Of a DNA stretch of 64,000 nt, positions 27,535-34,850 are shown piece after piece. Both the position numbers and the translations under genes were made by a program. The notes beneath the pieces are model-generated. The model saw nothing but the letters and a program-made list of their open reading frames with translations. It had not been told where the DNA came from and did no database searches. Source of the stretch: Fortiea contorta PCC 7126 (GTDB lineage Bacteria > Cyanobacteriota > Cyanobacteriia > Cyanobacteriales > Nostocaceae); contig NZ_KB235930.1 of the NCBI RefSeq assembly GCF_000332295.1, forward strand, positions 3,995,895 through 4,059,894, given 5' to 3'. Every line of letters begins with the position of its first letter. Within the stretch, counting starts at the first letter, position 1.

Positions 27535-29262
27535 ATGTTGCTTTGTTTGCGAATTGAGAATTTTGCCCTCATCGACCAACTGGAATTGGAATTTGGCGTT
27601 GGTTTGAATGTCTTAACTGGAGAAACTGGGGCGGGTAAATCGATTATTTTGGATGCGATTGATGCGGCTTTGGGAGGAAAGGTATCTAGTCGGGTGATTC
27701 GCACGGGGACGAGTCGGTCGATGGTGGAGGCGACTTTCACCTCTAGTCCGGCGTTAACTGTTTGGTTGAATGAACAGGAAATCGATTTAATTGATGAAAA
27801 TTGTGTGGTGATTAGCCGAGAAATTACGGCGACGGCGAGTAATATTCGCAGCAGATCGCGGGTGAATGGGGTATTGGTGAATCGTCAAATTATGGGAGGA
27901 TTGCGCGATCGCCTTGTGGAAATTACAGCCCAAGGTCAAACTGTACAAGTAGGACAATCTTCTCAAGTGCGGGATTGGTTGGATTTACACGGTGGTGATG
28001 CTTTAATGAAACAGCGTCACCAAATCGCTACTGTATTTGTGACTTACCAACAAGCCCATCTAGCTTTGGAAAAACGCCGCACTTCTGAACGAGAGCGACT
28101 ACAACAACTAGATTTGCTCACCTATCAAGTGCAAGAATTGGGCGCTGTTAATCTTCATGATGTTAATGAATTAGAACAACTGTTGCAAGAGCGAGAACGC
28201 CTCAACCATGTGGTGGATTTGCAGCAGATGAGTTACAAAATCTATCAGGCTTTGTATCAAAGTGATGATGAAGCGCCAACGGCTGGAGATTTACTGGCTG
28301 ATAGTGAAGCATCATTAAATGATATGGTTGAGTATGATGACCAACTGCAACCATTACTGGATTTAGTGAAGGATGCCCAAACAGCGGTGATGGAAGTCGC
28401 TAGACAAATCAACGCTTATGGGGAAGGTTTAGAAGCTGACCCCCAGCGATTGGAAGAGGTAGAGGAACGCATCCGGGAATTAAAGCAAGTTTGCCGCAAA
28501 TATGGCCCGACACTGCAAGAAGCGATCGCCTATTATCAACGCATCCAAACAGAATTAGCGGAACTAAATAATAGTGAACAATCTATTGAGAATTTAGAAC
28601 AGCAAGAGCAAGCTTACTTAACAAAACTTACTCAAGCTTGTCAAAAATTAACCCAGTCGCGGCGTCAAGCAGCAGTGAGTTTAGAGTCACGGTTGCTGTC
28701 GGAACTCAAACCCCTAGCGATGGAAAAGGTGCAATTTAAGGTAGATATTGTCCCCACCACCCCAACCGCATTTGGTGCAGATAAGATTACCTTTATGTTT
28801 AGCCCCAACCCTGGGGAACCATTGCAACCTTTAACAGAAATTGCTTCTGGTGGGGAAATGAGCCGCTTTTTATTGGCGCTAAAGGCTGGTTTTTCCCAAG
28901 CGGATGCAGCGGGGACAATGGTATTTGATGAAATTGATGTGGGGGTTTCGGGAAGAGTCGCCCAAGCGATCGCTGAAAAATTACACCAGCTCAGTCAACA
29001 ACAGCAAGTGTTGTGTGTGACTCACCAACCCTTAGTTGCGGCTATGGCAGATAAACATTTTCGAGTCGATAAACAAATCATTAATCCTCATAATGGTAAT
29101 ACAGAACAGCGGACTGTGGTGCGAGTTACTCAGTTAGAAAATTTAACCACTCGCAGGGAAGAACTAGCACAACTCGCTGGTGGTAAATCTGCAATAGAAG
29201 CGATCGCTTTTGCTGAATCGTTGTTATTGCAAGCTGCTAATCACCGTCGCGGGGCTGGTTAA
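27535..29262 (+). CDS. recN: DNA repair protein RecN
   Basis: The product is 575 aa, a typical RecN length. The N-terminus MLLCLRIENFALIDQ leads into Walker A GETGAGKSI near residues 29-37. Two long coiled-coil segments (roughly 150-220 and 300-370) frame the hinge. The C-terminal half shows the ABC signature SGGEMSRFL near 434-442 and Walker B MVFDEIDVGVSG near 462-473. It is an SMC-like cytoplasmic ATPase acting at DNA double-strand breaks. GGAG lies 12 bases before the ATG. It converges with the downstream lactonase gene 75 bases away. Confidence 0.95.
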   Translation: MLLCLRIENFALIDQLELEFGVGLNVLTGETGAGKSIILDAIDAALGGKVSSRVIRTGTSRSMVEATFTSSPALTVWLNEQEIDLIDENCVVISREITATASNIRSRSRVNGVLVNRQIMGGLRDRLVEITAQGQTVQVGQSSQVRDWLDLHGGDALMKQRHQIATVFVTYQQAHLALEKRRTSERERLQQLDLLTYQVQELGAVNLHDVNELEQLLQERERLNHVVDLQQMSYKIYQALYQSDDEAPTAGDLLADSEASLNDMVEYDDQLQPLLDLVKDAQTAVMEVARQINAYGEGLEADPQRLEEVEERIRELKQVCRKYGPTLQEAIAYYQRIQTELAELNNSEQSIENLEQQEQAYLTKLTQACQKLTQSRRQAAVSLESRLLSELKPLAMEKVQFKVDIVPTTPTAFGADKITFMFSPNPGEPLQPLTEIASGGEMSRFLLALKAGFSQADAAGTMVFDEIDVGVSGRVAQAIAEKLHQLSQQQQVLCVTHQPLVAAMADKHFRVDKQIINPHNGNTEQRTVVRVTQLENLTTRREELAQLAGGKSAIEAIAFAESLLLQAANHRRGAG

Positions 29263-29337
29263 TTTACAAATTCTATGTTGGTTTTTGCTGGGGAAATCTT
29301 TTGAACAAGGTATCGGGTTTAATGTCAACCAGAACTG

Positions 29338-30243
29338 CTATTTCCCAGGAATGTTGACGCGAATTTTGTAAACTGAAGTACAAGCTGTGATATACAGGCT
29401 TTGGTAATCATCATCGCCCCAAGCACAATTGGCTGGTGGTTCTGGGGTTACGATTGTGCCTAAATGGCTACCATTGGCGTCAAAAACCCATATCCCCCCA
29501 GCGCCGGTACAATAAACATTACCCTGAATATCAACTTTCATCCCATCAGGTAATCCGGGTTGGGGAATATTCATATCATGAAAAATCCGGCTGTTGGTGA
29601 GAGTTCCCTCGGCTTGGACGTCAAACACGCGGATATGACGCCTCATGGAATCATCTATATAAAGCTGCTTTTCATCTGGGGAAAAAGCTAAACCGTTGGG
29701 TAATTGAAAATCATCAGCAACAACTGTTAATTGTTGACTATCAGGTGAGAAGCGATAGACTCTTTGCTGTGGCTGGTCTTGTTGCTTGGCGATCGCTATA
29801 TCCAATGGATCGGTAAAATAGATACTACCATCGCTTTTGACGACTACATCATTGGGAGCATTTAATTTTTCCCCTTGAAATTGATCAGCTAAGACTGTAA
29901 TTGTGCCATCTTTTTCTAGGCGGGTGAGACGCCGTGTCTGAGACTCACAAATAATTAATCTTCCTTGTAAATCCCTAGTCAAACCATTGGAATTATTGCT
30001 AGGTTCTCGAAAAATTTTCACTTCCCCACCAGCACTCATCTGCAAGATTTTGTTTCCAGGGATATCGCTAAACAGTAAGCATTTTTGCTCTTGCAACCAA
30101 ACTGGCCCTTCTAGAAACTGAAATCCTGTGGCTAGGCGCTGGGGTTTAGCTGTGGGAGAAATGAGAGTATAAAATTTTTCCGATTCAGCTTTTGTATAGC
30201 CGACGGCTAATTTTTGTTTAATCCAGGTTTTAATACCTAACAT
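29338..30243 (-). CDS. SMP-30/gluconolactonase family protein
   Basis: The product is 301 aa and forms a six-bladed beta-propeller. Metal ligands are recognisable as the glutamate in FLEGPVW near residue 44, the asparagine in LNAPNDVVV near 130 and the aspartate in GLPDGMKVD near 234. The motif NGLAFSPDEKQLY supports the family. Such enzymes hydrolyse sugar lactones or related esters. There is no cleavable signal peptide, so it probably acts in the cytoplasm. The gene stands alone, and the natural substrate is unknown. Confidence 0.87.
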   Translation of the reverse strand: MLGIKTWIKQKLAVGYTKAESEKFYTLISPTAKPQRLATGFQFLEGPVWLQEQKCLLFSDIPGNKILQMSAGGEVKIFREPSNNSNGLTRDLQGRLIICESQTRRLTRLEKDGTITVLADQFQGEKLNAPNDVVVKSDGSIYFTDPLDIAIAKQQDQPQQRVYRFSPDSQQLTVVADDFQLPNGLAFSPDEKQLYIDDSMRRHIRVFDVQAEGTLTNSRIFHDMNIPQPGLPDGMKVDIQGNVYCTGAGGIWVFDANGSHLGTIVTPEPPANCAWGDDDYQSLYITACTSVYKIRVNIPGK

Positions 30244-30421
30244 TTATTTTTCCTGATAGTTAGTTTTAATGCTTCGGTAGTGCACCCTAGTTTTGCTCTG
30301 CTACAGACTAGCACAACTGATACACCTATTTTTGGCGATGAAAGTCCAGGTTTTGGACGAAGCAAGGATGAAGTAAGAATTGGTACAAGCAAAGCACAAG
30401 CGTGGGCGAAAAAATCAACGG

Positions 30422-30504
30422 TTCGGCTTCTCCCAAGGGAGACGCTACGCGTAGCTTGCTTCCCCGTAGGGGTACGCTCACTGTTGACTCTGAGGGAAGC
30501 CGAA
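30422..30504. repeat. 83-bp nested palindromic intergenic element
   Basis: The outer arms TTCGGCTTC (30422-30430) and GAAGCCGAA (30496-30504) are exact reverse complements. Inside are three more palindromes: CTCCC-AA-GGGAG (30430-30441), the 12-base GCTACGCGTAGC (30444-30455) and CCCC-GTA-GGGG (30462-30472). The GACGCTACGCGTAGC portion belongs to a repeat family widespread in Nostoc genomes. Confidence 0.8.
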
Positions 30505-30557
30505 GGGTCAAACTTTTTTCTTTAATTCCAACCCCATCTGTTTATAGGCGGGGTAAT

Positions 30558-30592
30558 TTCAGACTTCATACTTCATACTTCATACTTCAGTT
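30558..30592. repeat. heptanucleotide tandem repeat, 5 units
   Basis: Units are TTCAGAC, three TTCATAC and TTCAGTT. The array follows GGGGTAA as in the 13-unit array at 27294, so the two are copies of one dispersed element that differ in unit number. It ends 16 bases before the cytM stop. Confidence 0.9.
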
Positions 30593-30608
30593 GACTAATT
30601 GCTCATGT

Positions 30609-30983
30609 CTACAACGATTCCAAATAGCTCAAAAGGTCTGCCATTTCTTGGACGCTGGGTTGAAATTTTGGCATTGGTGGTGTTTCGCCGCTAATGACTT
30701 GGTGAATTAGTCCATAGCGAGATTTGCGCTTGGAAACAGTTTGTAAGCTGGGCCCTACTCGCCCATCTGCGGCTAAACCGTGACAACCTGCACAGTTAAT
30801 CTGAAAGATGGCGTGTCCTTGAACTAAATCTCCTTTGCGGGATAAAACACTCTTGACGTATGGATCAGAGGCTCGAACCATCTGAACACCAAAAATGCCC
30901 AAAGTGATTACTAGCATTATCGCCAGAGCCGACAAGGCGATGCGCTGAATCAAAGTTTCAGGTTTGGTAATCTGGTTATCCAA
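30609..30983 (-). CDS. cytM: cytochrome c CytM
   Basis: The product is 124 aa. A single N-terminal membrane segment (about residues 14-34) acts as signal or anchor. The heme site is C64-A-G-C67-H68, and the distal ligand is M104 in PPMPKFQP. The C-terminal helix is EMADLLSYLESL. Length, anchor and the FQINCAGCHGL sequence match cyanobacterial CytM, a low-abundance c-type cytochrome thought to modulate photosynthetic and respiratory electron flow under stress. It is divergent from petG, 206 bases away, an informative photosynthesis neighbourhood. Confidence 0.88.
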   Translation of the reverse strand: MDNQITKPETLIQRIALSALAIMLVITLGIFGVQMVRASDPYVKSVLSRKGDLVQGHAIFQINCAGCHGLAADGRVGPSLQTVSKRKSRYGLIHQVISGETPPMPKFQPSVQEMADLLSYLESL

Positions 30984-31189
30984 AAGGTTTGCGGTGAAAG
31001 TCTAGGTGTACTGAAAAATTTCATTTCATACACATAGCTTAAAAGTTCTTGATGGTGTCTGCAAGCACAGAAAATAATTTTCCTACTACTTTTTTTCTAA
31101 AAACGCCGTGGGGCGCGGGATTCATCCCTGATTTGGTAAAATTAGAGGCGGGAAACAAATCTTGAATAATTGCCGAGAGGAGATTTACA

Positions 31190-31303
31190 GTGGTTGAACC
31201 CTTGTTGTCGGGTATTGTCCTGGGTCTAATTGTGGTTACTTTGAGCGGACTGTTTTACGCTGCTTATCGCCAATATAAGCGCCCGAATCAGTTGGGAGGT
31301 TAA
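31190..31303 (+). CDS. petG: cytochrome b6f complex subunit 5 (PetG)
   Basis: This 37-residue protein starts with GTG 31190, preceded by GAGGAG at a spacing of seven bases. It reads [15 protein letters not shown], then [21 protein letters not shown]: one membrane helix with a basic tail, the standard PetG sequence. PetG is a peripheral small subunit needed to assemble and stabilise the cytochrome b6f complex in thylakoids. At 37 codons it is easily missed. The convergent rsmD gene ends 66 bases downstream. Confidence 0.96.
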   Translation: MVEPLLSGIVLGLIVVTLSGLFYAAYRQYKRPNQLGG

Positions 31304-31369
31304 GGGGCGATGAGGGGGATGGGGGGAAGAATCATTAATTCTTGGCTTCTCCTTGTCCCTCGCCTTCCC

Positions 31370-31915
31370 TCATTCCACAATGCTATAGAAAGTTAGGGTT
31401 GTGTTACCGTAGACCTTTTGGCGACATATTTCCCAGTTGGTAATCTCTGGAGGTGTCCAATCTTGGGAACTATGTTCCACGGCTATCTCTCCTGCGGCGT
31501 CTAGTAGATGATGTTGGGCGATCGCTTCTAATACTGGCTGATATAATCCACTAGCATAGGGTGGATCGAAGTAAATTCGATCAAATGTCTTGGCTGATAA
31601 GTTTTTTAACTGCTGTAAGACATTACCCCGCAATATCTGATATTCTTGCCCTGGATGAGCTACCATCTGCCAGTTTTGTTGAATAATGGCACTAGCTCGG
31701 CTCGACTGTTCTATTCCTACTACTAAGCTAGCTCCTCTACACAAGGCTTCCGCACCCATTGAACCAGTACCGGCGCACAAATCCAGCCAGCGACAGTCGG
31801 CGATTTTTCCTTGCCAAATATTAAAAACTGCCTCCCGTACTCTTGCACTGGTGGGTCTGGTATCGTTTCCTGGTAATGTTTTTAGCTGACGATTTCCGTA
31901 AATTCTGATAGACAT
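31370..31915 (-). CDS. rsmD: 16S rRNA (guanine(966)-N(2))-methyltransferase RsmD
   Basis: The product is 181 aa. MSIRIYGNRQLKTLPG and then TRPTSARVREAVFNIW form the characteristic N-terminus. The SAM motif is LDLCAGTGSMGAEAL near residues 44-58, and the catalytic motif IV is FDPPYASGLY near 116-125. The enzyme methylates G966 of 16S rRNA on the small ribosomal subunit. The start codon lies inside the first unit of a heptamer array, so no ribosome-binding site is visible upstream. hisH starts the neighbouring block on the same strand, downstream. Confidence 0.93.
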   Translation of the reverse strand: MSIRIYGNRQLKTLPGNDTRPTSARVREAVFNIWQGKIADCRWLDLCAGTGSMGAEALCRGASLVVGIEQSSRASAIIQQNWQMVAHPGQEYQILRGNVLQQLKNLSAKTFDRIYFDPPYASGLYQPVLEAIAQHHLLDAAGEIAVEHSSQDWTPPEITNWEICRQKVYGNTTLTFYSIVE

Positions 31916-31956
31916 TGGTCATTGATTATTGGTCATTTGTCATTGGTCATTTGTCG
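31915..31956. repeat. heptanucleotide array (TTGGTCA/TTTGTCA), 6 units, abutting rsmD start
   Basis: Six 7-base units TTGGTCA, TTGATTA, TTGGTCA, TTTGTCA, TTGGTCA, TTTGTCG run in phase. The first unit overlaps the complement of the rsmD ATG. A three-unit copy occurs at 48813-48833, just before cobT. This family differs from the TTCAGAC arrays. Confidence 0.9.
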
Positions 31957-31996
31957 CTAGTTTTGAGCAAAGGACAGGACAACTGACAAAATCATA

Positions 31997-32632
31997 TTAT
32001 GCTGCGACTTGTTCGCGGACTTGAGCAACAAAATTAGACAGGATTTGCAAGCCGATGTTTGAAGATTTTTCGGGGTGAAATTGGACTGCCATGAGGTTTT
32101 CATGAGCGATCGCAGATGTGATATTTTGTGTACCGTGGGTAACAGTTGCGGCGCGAATTTGCGGGTCAGTCGGCTCTACATAGTAGGAGTGGACAAAATA
32201 CACCCAAGGTGAAGAGGGTAGGTGTTCCCAAAGAATGCTTCTGGGTTGAGTTATTTCTAATTGATTCCATCCCATATGGGGAATGGTGATTCCTGGTTCG
32301 GGACGAAATCGCCGCACTTTCCCGCGCACAATTCCCAGTCCGCGTTGAGTACCTTCTGCGCTGGATTCAAAGAGAATTTGCAAGCCTAGACAGATACCTA
32401 AAAACGGTTTACCAGATGCTATCACTTCTTTAATCGGTTGTTCTAAACCACGCGATCGCAAATTTTGCATGGCTGGATCAAATGCTCCTACTCCTGGCAA
32501 AATCACTGCATCTGCCTTAGCTAAATCTTTGGCACAATGAGTAATCTTAGGAGTGGCTCCAGCTTTTTCTAAGCCTTTGCAGACTGAATGCAAATTCCCC
32601 ATATCATAATCTATGACTGCAATAACTGGCAT
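31997..32632 (-). CDS. hisH: imidazole glycerol phosphate synthase glutaminase subunit HisH
   Basis: The product is 211 aa, a class I glutamine amidotransferase. The nucleophile is C81 in FLGICLGLQILFE. The other triad members are H186 and E188 in VQFHPEKSS. The oxyanion region is VILPGVGAF near residues 43-51. HisH releases ammonia from glutamine and channels it to HisF to build the imidazole ring of histidine, also yielding AICAR. hisF is not in this window, so the subunits are encoded apart, as is common in cyanobacteria. Confidence 0.96.
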   Translation of the reverse strand: MPVIAVIDYDMGNLHSVCKGLEKAGATPKITHCAKDLAKADAVILPGVGAFDPAMQNLRSRGLEQPIKEVIASGKPFLGICLGLQILFESSAEGTQRGLGIVRGKVRRFRPEPGITIPHMGWNQLEITQPRSILWEHLPSSPWVYFVHSYYVEPTDPQIRAATVTHGTQNITSAIAHENLMAVQFHPEKSSNIGLQILSNFVAQVREQVAA

Positions 32633-32690
32633 TGACCGGCTCCTTCTAAATTTATTATGGAGGGTAACTCTATTCTAAATAATATTCGTT

Positions 32691-33203
32691 ATGAAGAAAA
32701 GCATTCTATTAACTTCTTTTGACATTTGGTTGAGTGAACAACAATCTAATTCTTCAAATGATTTACTACTTGAAGTTGCTAAATGTGACTCGCTCCCTGA
32801 TGGGTTAACTTTTTTGCACCAATTACCTGTAGATGTGGAACTGGCGAGTGAGCGGGTAATTGCCAAAATTAAGGAACTCCAACCGGATTACATTATCTGT
32901 TGTGGTATGGCTGCCAAGCGTACACAATTGAGTCTGGAAGCGTGTGCTAGCTGGGGAGAAAGTTTTTTGCACACACAAGTTGATTTAGCACAATTGGTCT
33001 GGGGAGCAAGGGCAATTGAGATTAGCTATGACTGTGGTAAATTTGTCTGCGAGGGTCTTTATTATTCGGTGTTGGACTACCTGGGACAGTCACAATTGAA
33101 AGCAGATTGCATTTTTGTCCACGTTCCGGTTTTGCATCAAGAAAATCTGATGGACATCCTGAAAGATTTCTTATTAATTATTAACAAACTGGCACTTTCC
33201 TAA
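32691..33203 (+). CDS. pyroglutamyl-peptidase I-like protein (peptidase family C15)
   Basis: The product is 170 aa, shorter than the usual 200-215. LLTSFDIW matches the family's N-terminal TGFDPF strand. The catalytic triad appears conserved: E83 in TQLSLEACA, C120 in GKFVCEGLYYS and H144 in FVHVPVL. Family members remove N-terminal pyroglutamate from peptides in the cytoplasm. The shorter length and altered residues after the cysteine suggest a diverged cyanobacterial subgroup with possibly different specificity. The gene is divergent from hisH, and DUF3370 follows 40 bases later on the same strand. Confidence 0.75.
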   Translation: MKKSILLTSFDIWLSEQQSNSSNDLLLEVAKCDSLPDGLTFLHQLPVDVELASERVIAKIKELQPDYIICCGMAAKRTQLSLEACASWGESFLHTQVDLAQLVWGARAIEISYDCGKFVCEGLYYSVLDYLGQSQLKADCIFVHVPVLHQENLMDILKDFLLIINKLALS

Positions 33204-33242
33204 AATTGTTGGCGTCATCAGGTAAACAAAATAGCCAGTTAT

Positions 33243-34595
33243 ATGTTGCCATTATTACTCAGTTTTTCCTTGGCTCAAACAACTCCACCGACACCACCCC
33301 AAGAGGTGGTACAACCGCAAGTAGTGCGTCCTTTACCAGGAAGGTTAGATACGATACCTGTTTTTAACAGCAATAGTCCAGAATTAGTTTTACAAGAAGG
33401 AATTTTACTGTCTACTTTTCCATCAACTGGAAAGCAATTTCCCCAAGCGCATCTTGATTTTCCTTTTCAAGGACGGTTTGATATTTTTGCTCATCATGTG
33501 GCGAAAGCTGAACCACCGGAGAATTTAAAATCGCTTTATCTGGGGATAATTTTACACAATCCGACTTCTCGACCTGTAAGTGTGAATATTTTGCAGGCGG
33601 CGAGTTATTTGAGTCAACCAGATGCACCGTTTGTACAGTCGCCATCTTTTAGTGAAAATAACTTAGGAACTGTGTTTGCAGGGCCTGGCGATCGCGCTAC
33701 TAATGATATCCTTAGAGGCAAGAGACAAACAATTTTCCCCGAAGAAATTGTCATTGCTCCAAACTCCAGTCAGATGTTATTAAATTTACCGATTCCTGTG
33801 CAAGGCTTAACACCACCGCTGAACGGTCGATCTACTTTGATGCGGTTGCGGAGTAATGGTAGGATATATGCAGCGAGTCTGGCGATGTTTGCAAAAACTA
33901 ATGCTGACGGTAGTGAGCGATCGCCGACTTTAGCTGAATGGGAAGATTTACTAAATAATGGAGATGTCGCTACTCCCAGAGATAAAGCGCCAACTCCTCT
34001 ACAAAACACCGGAAAGCCGCAAATTTATGGACGTGTTGCGGGGGTTGCTAGAGGTTCCCAATGGCGAGCATTATTAGTAGATAGTCCCAAAACCAGATAT
34101 TTAACTATTCCCCAATCTGGTCAAGTTTTTTCCTACGGTTTAAGCACTCTCCATGGTGGTACCTTGGGGACAGGTCAAATTCAAAGTGCAACTATGCTGC
34201 GGCGCTATCCAGACACCGCTTATCGCGCTCATGGTAACTATGGCATTCAATACAGTTTGCAATTACCTTTATATAACAACACCGAGAATTCGCAAACTGT
34301 GAGTGTATCTATCCAGACGCCTATCAAGGAAGACCAGTTAGTTCAACCAGGACTGCGCTTTTTTAGTACACCAGTGCGTCAAGTTTTCTTTCGCGGGACG
34401 GTGCGGGTACGTTATAAAGATGAGCAAGGACAACCGCAGACTAAATTTACTCATTTAGCGCAGACGAGAGGACAAGCAGGGGAACCCCTGGTTTTATTAA
34501 ACCTGAAAGCAGGCGATCGCTCTTTGGTGGAAGTAGACTTTCTCTATCCCCCGGACGCTACACCACCGCAAGTATTAACGGTGATGACTCAGTAA
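33243..34595 (+). CDS. DUF3370 domain protein, exported
   Basis: The product is 450 aa. A short hydrophobic N-terminus (MLPLLLSFSLAQ) followed by a proline-rich spacer looks like a signal peptide. The mature protein contains PGRLDTIPVFNSN, HHVAKAEPPENLKSLYLGI and HNPTSRPVSVN, features I associate with the cyanobacteria-specific DUF3370 family. It is beta-rich and probably periplasmic or outer-membrane associated. No biochemical role is known. It lies 40 bases after the C15-like gene and may be co-transcribed. Confidence 0.85.
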   Translation: MLPLLLSFSLAQTTPPTPPQEVVQPQVVRPLPGRLDTIPVFNSNSPELVLQEGILLSTFPSTGKQFPQAHLDFPFQGRFDIFAHHVAKAEPPENLKSLYLGIILHNPTSRPVSVNILQAASYLSQPDAPFVQSPSFSENNLGTVFAGPGDRATNDILRGKRQTIFPEEIVIAPNSSQMLLNLPIPVQGLTPPLNGRSTLMRLRSNGRIYAASLAMFAKTNADGSERSPTLAEWEDLLNNGDVATPRDKAPTPLQNTGKPQIYGRVAGVARGSQWRALLVDSPKTRYLTIPQSGQVFSYGLSTLHGGTLGTGQIQSATMLRRYPDTAYRAHGNYGIQYSLQLPLYNNTENSQTVSVSIQTPIKEDQLVQPGLRFFSTPVRQVFFRGTVRVRYKDEQGQPQTKFTHLAQTRGQAGEPLVLLNLKAGDRSLVEVDFLYPPDATPPQVLTVMTQ

Positions 34596-34651
34596 TGGGT
34601 GTTGGTAGAGATGTAAGATTTTGGGCGTTGCTGATTGAGAATATGGATTTA

Positions 34652-34778
34652 TCTCGCGCATAGACGCGGAGCGGCTTCCCGCAGGGTAGGCGCAAAGGCG
34701 CAAAGAAGATCGCAAAAAATTGGACTTTTGCAAGAGGTCTATTGATTTGTCTCACGCAGAGTCGCAAAGGCGCAGAGA
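34652..34778. repeat. dispersed CGCAAAGGCGCAGAG-type repeat, one copy interrupted by another repeat
   Basis: TCTCACGCAGAGTCGCAAAGG followed by CGCAGAGA at 34750-34778 is a common Nostocales intergenic repeat. A second copy at 34652-34705 starts TCTCGCGCA and resumes CGCAAAGGCGCAAAG. Between the halves is a 30-base block (34661-34690) with GCGGAGCGGCTTCCCGCAGG, itself part of another repeat family. Two CTAACCC heptamers lie further on at 34830-34843. No gene lies in 34596-34850. Confidence 0.65.
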
Positions 34779-34850
34779 GTAAGAGGAGAGAAGAGTTAAT
34801 TTCTGCGTTTCATATTTCTACTCTATTCCCTAACCCCTAACCCCTATTCC

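Larger units (their letters stand above)
30244..30608. other. intergenic region made largely of dispersed repeats
   Basis: The stretch between the lactonase start and the cytM stop contains the nested palindromic element at 30422-30504 and the heptamer array at 30558-30592. Frames running through it on both strands are products of the repeats, not genes. Confidence 0.7.

Noticed and set aside
30280-30710. Several overlapping frames of 60-100 codons on both strands
   Set aside because: They run through the nested palindrome and heptamer repeats and into cytM antisense, so they are repeat artefacts.
30870-30890. Possible tRNA T-arm-like GGCTCGAACC
   Set aside because: It lies inside cytM coding sequence and there is no acceptor stem or anticodon arm around it.
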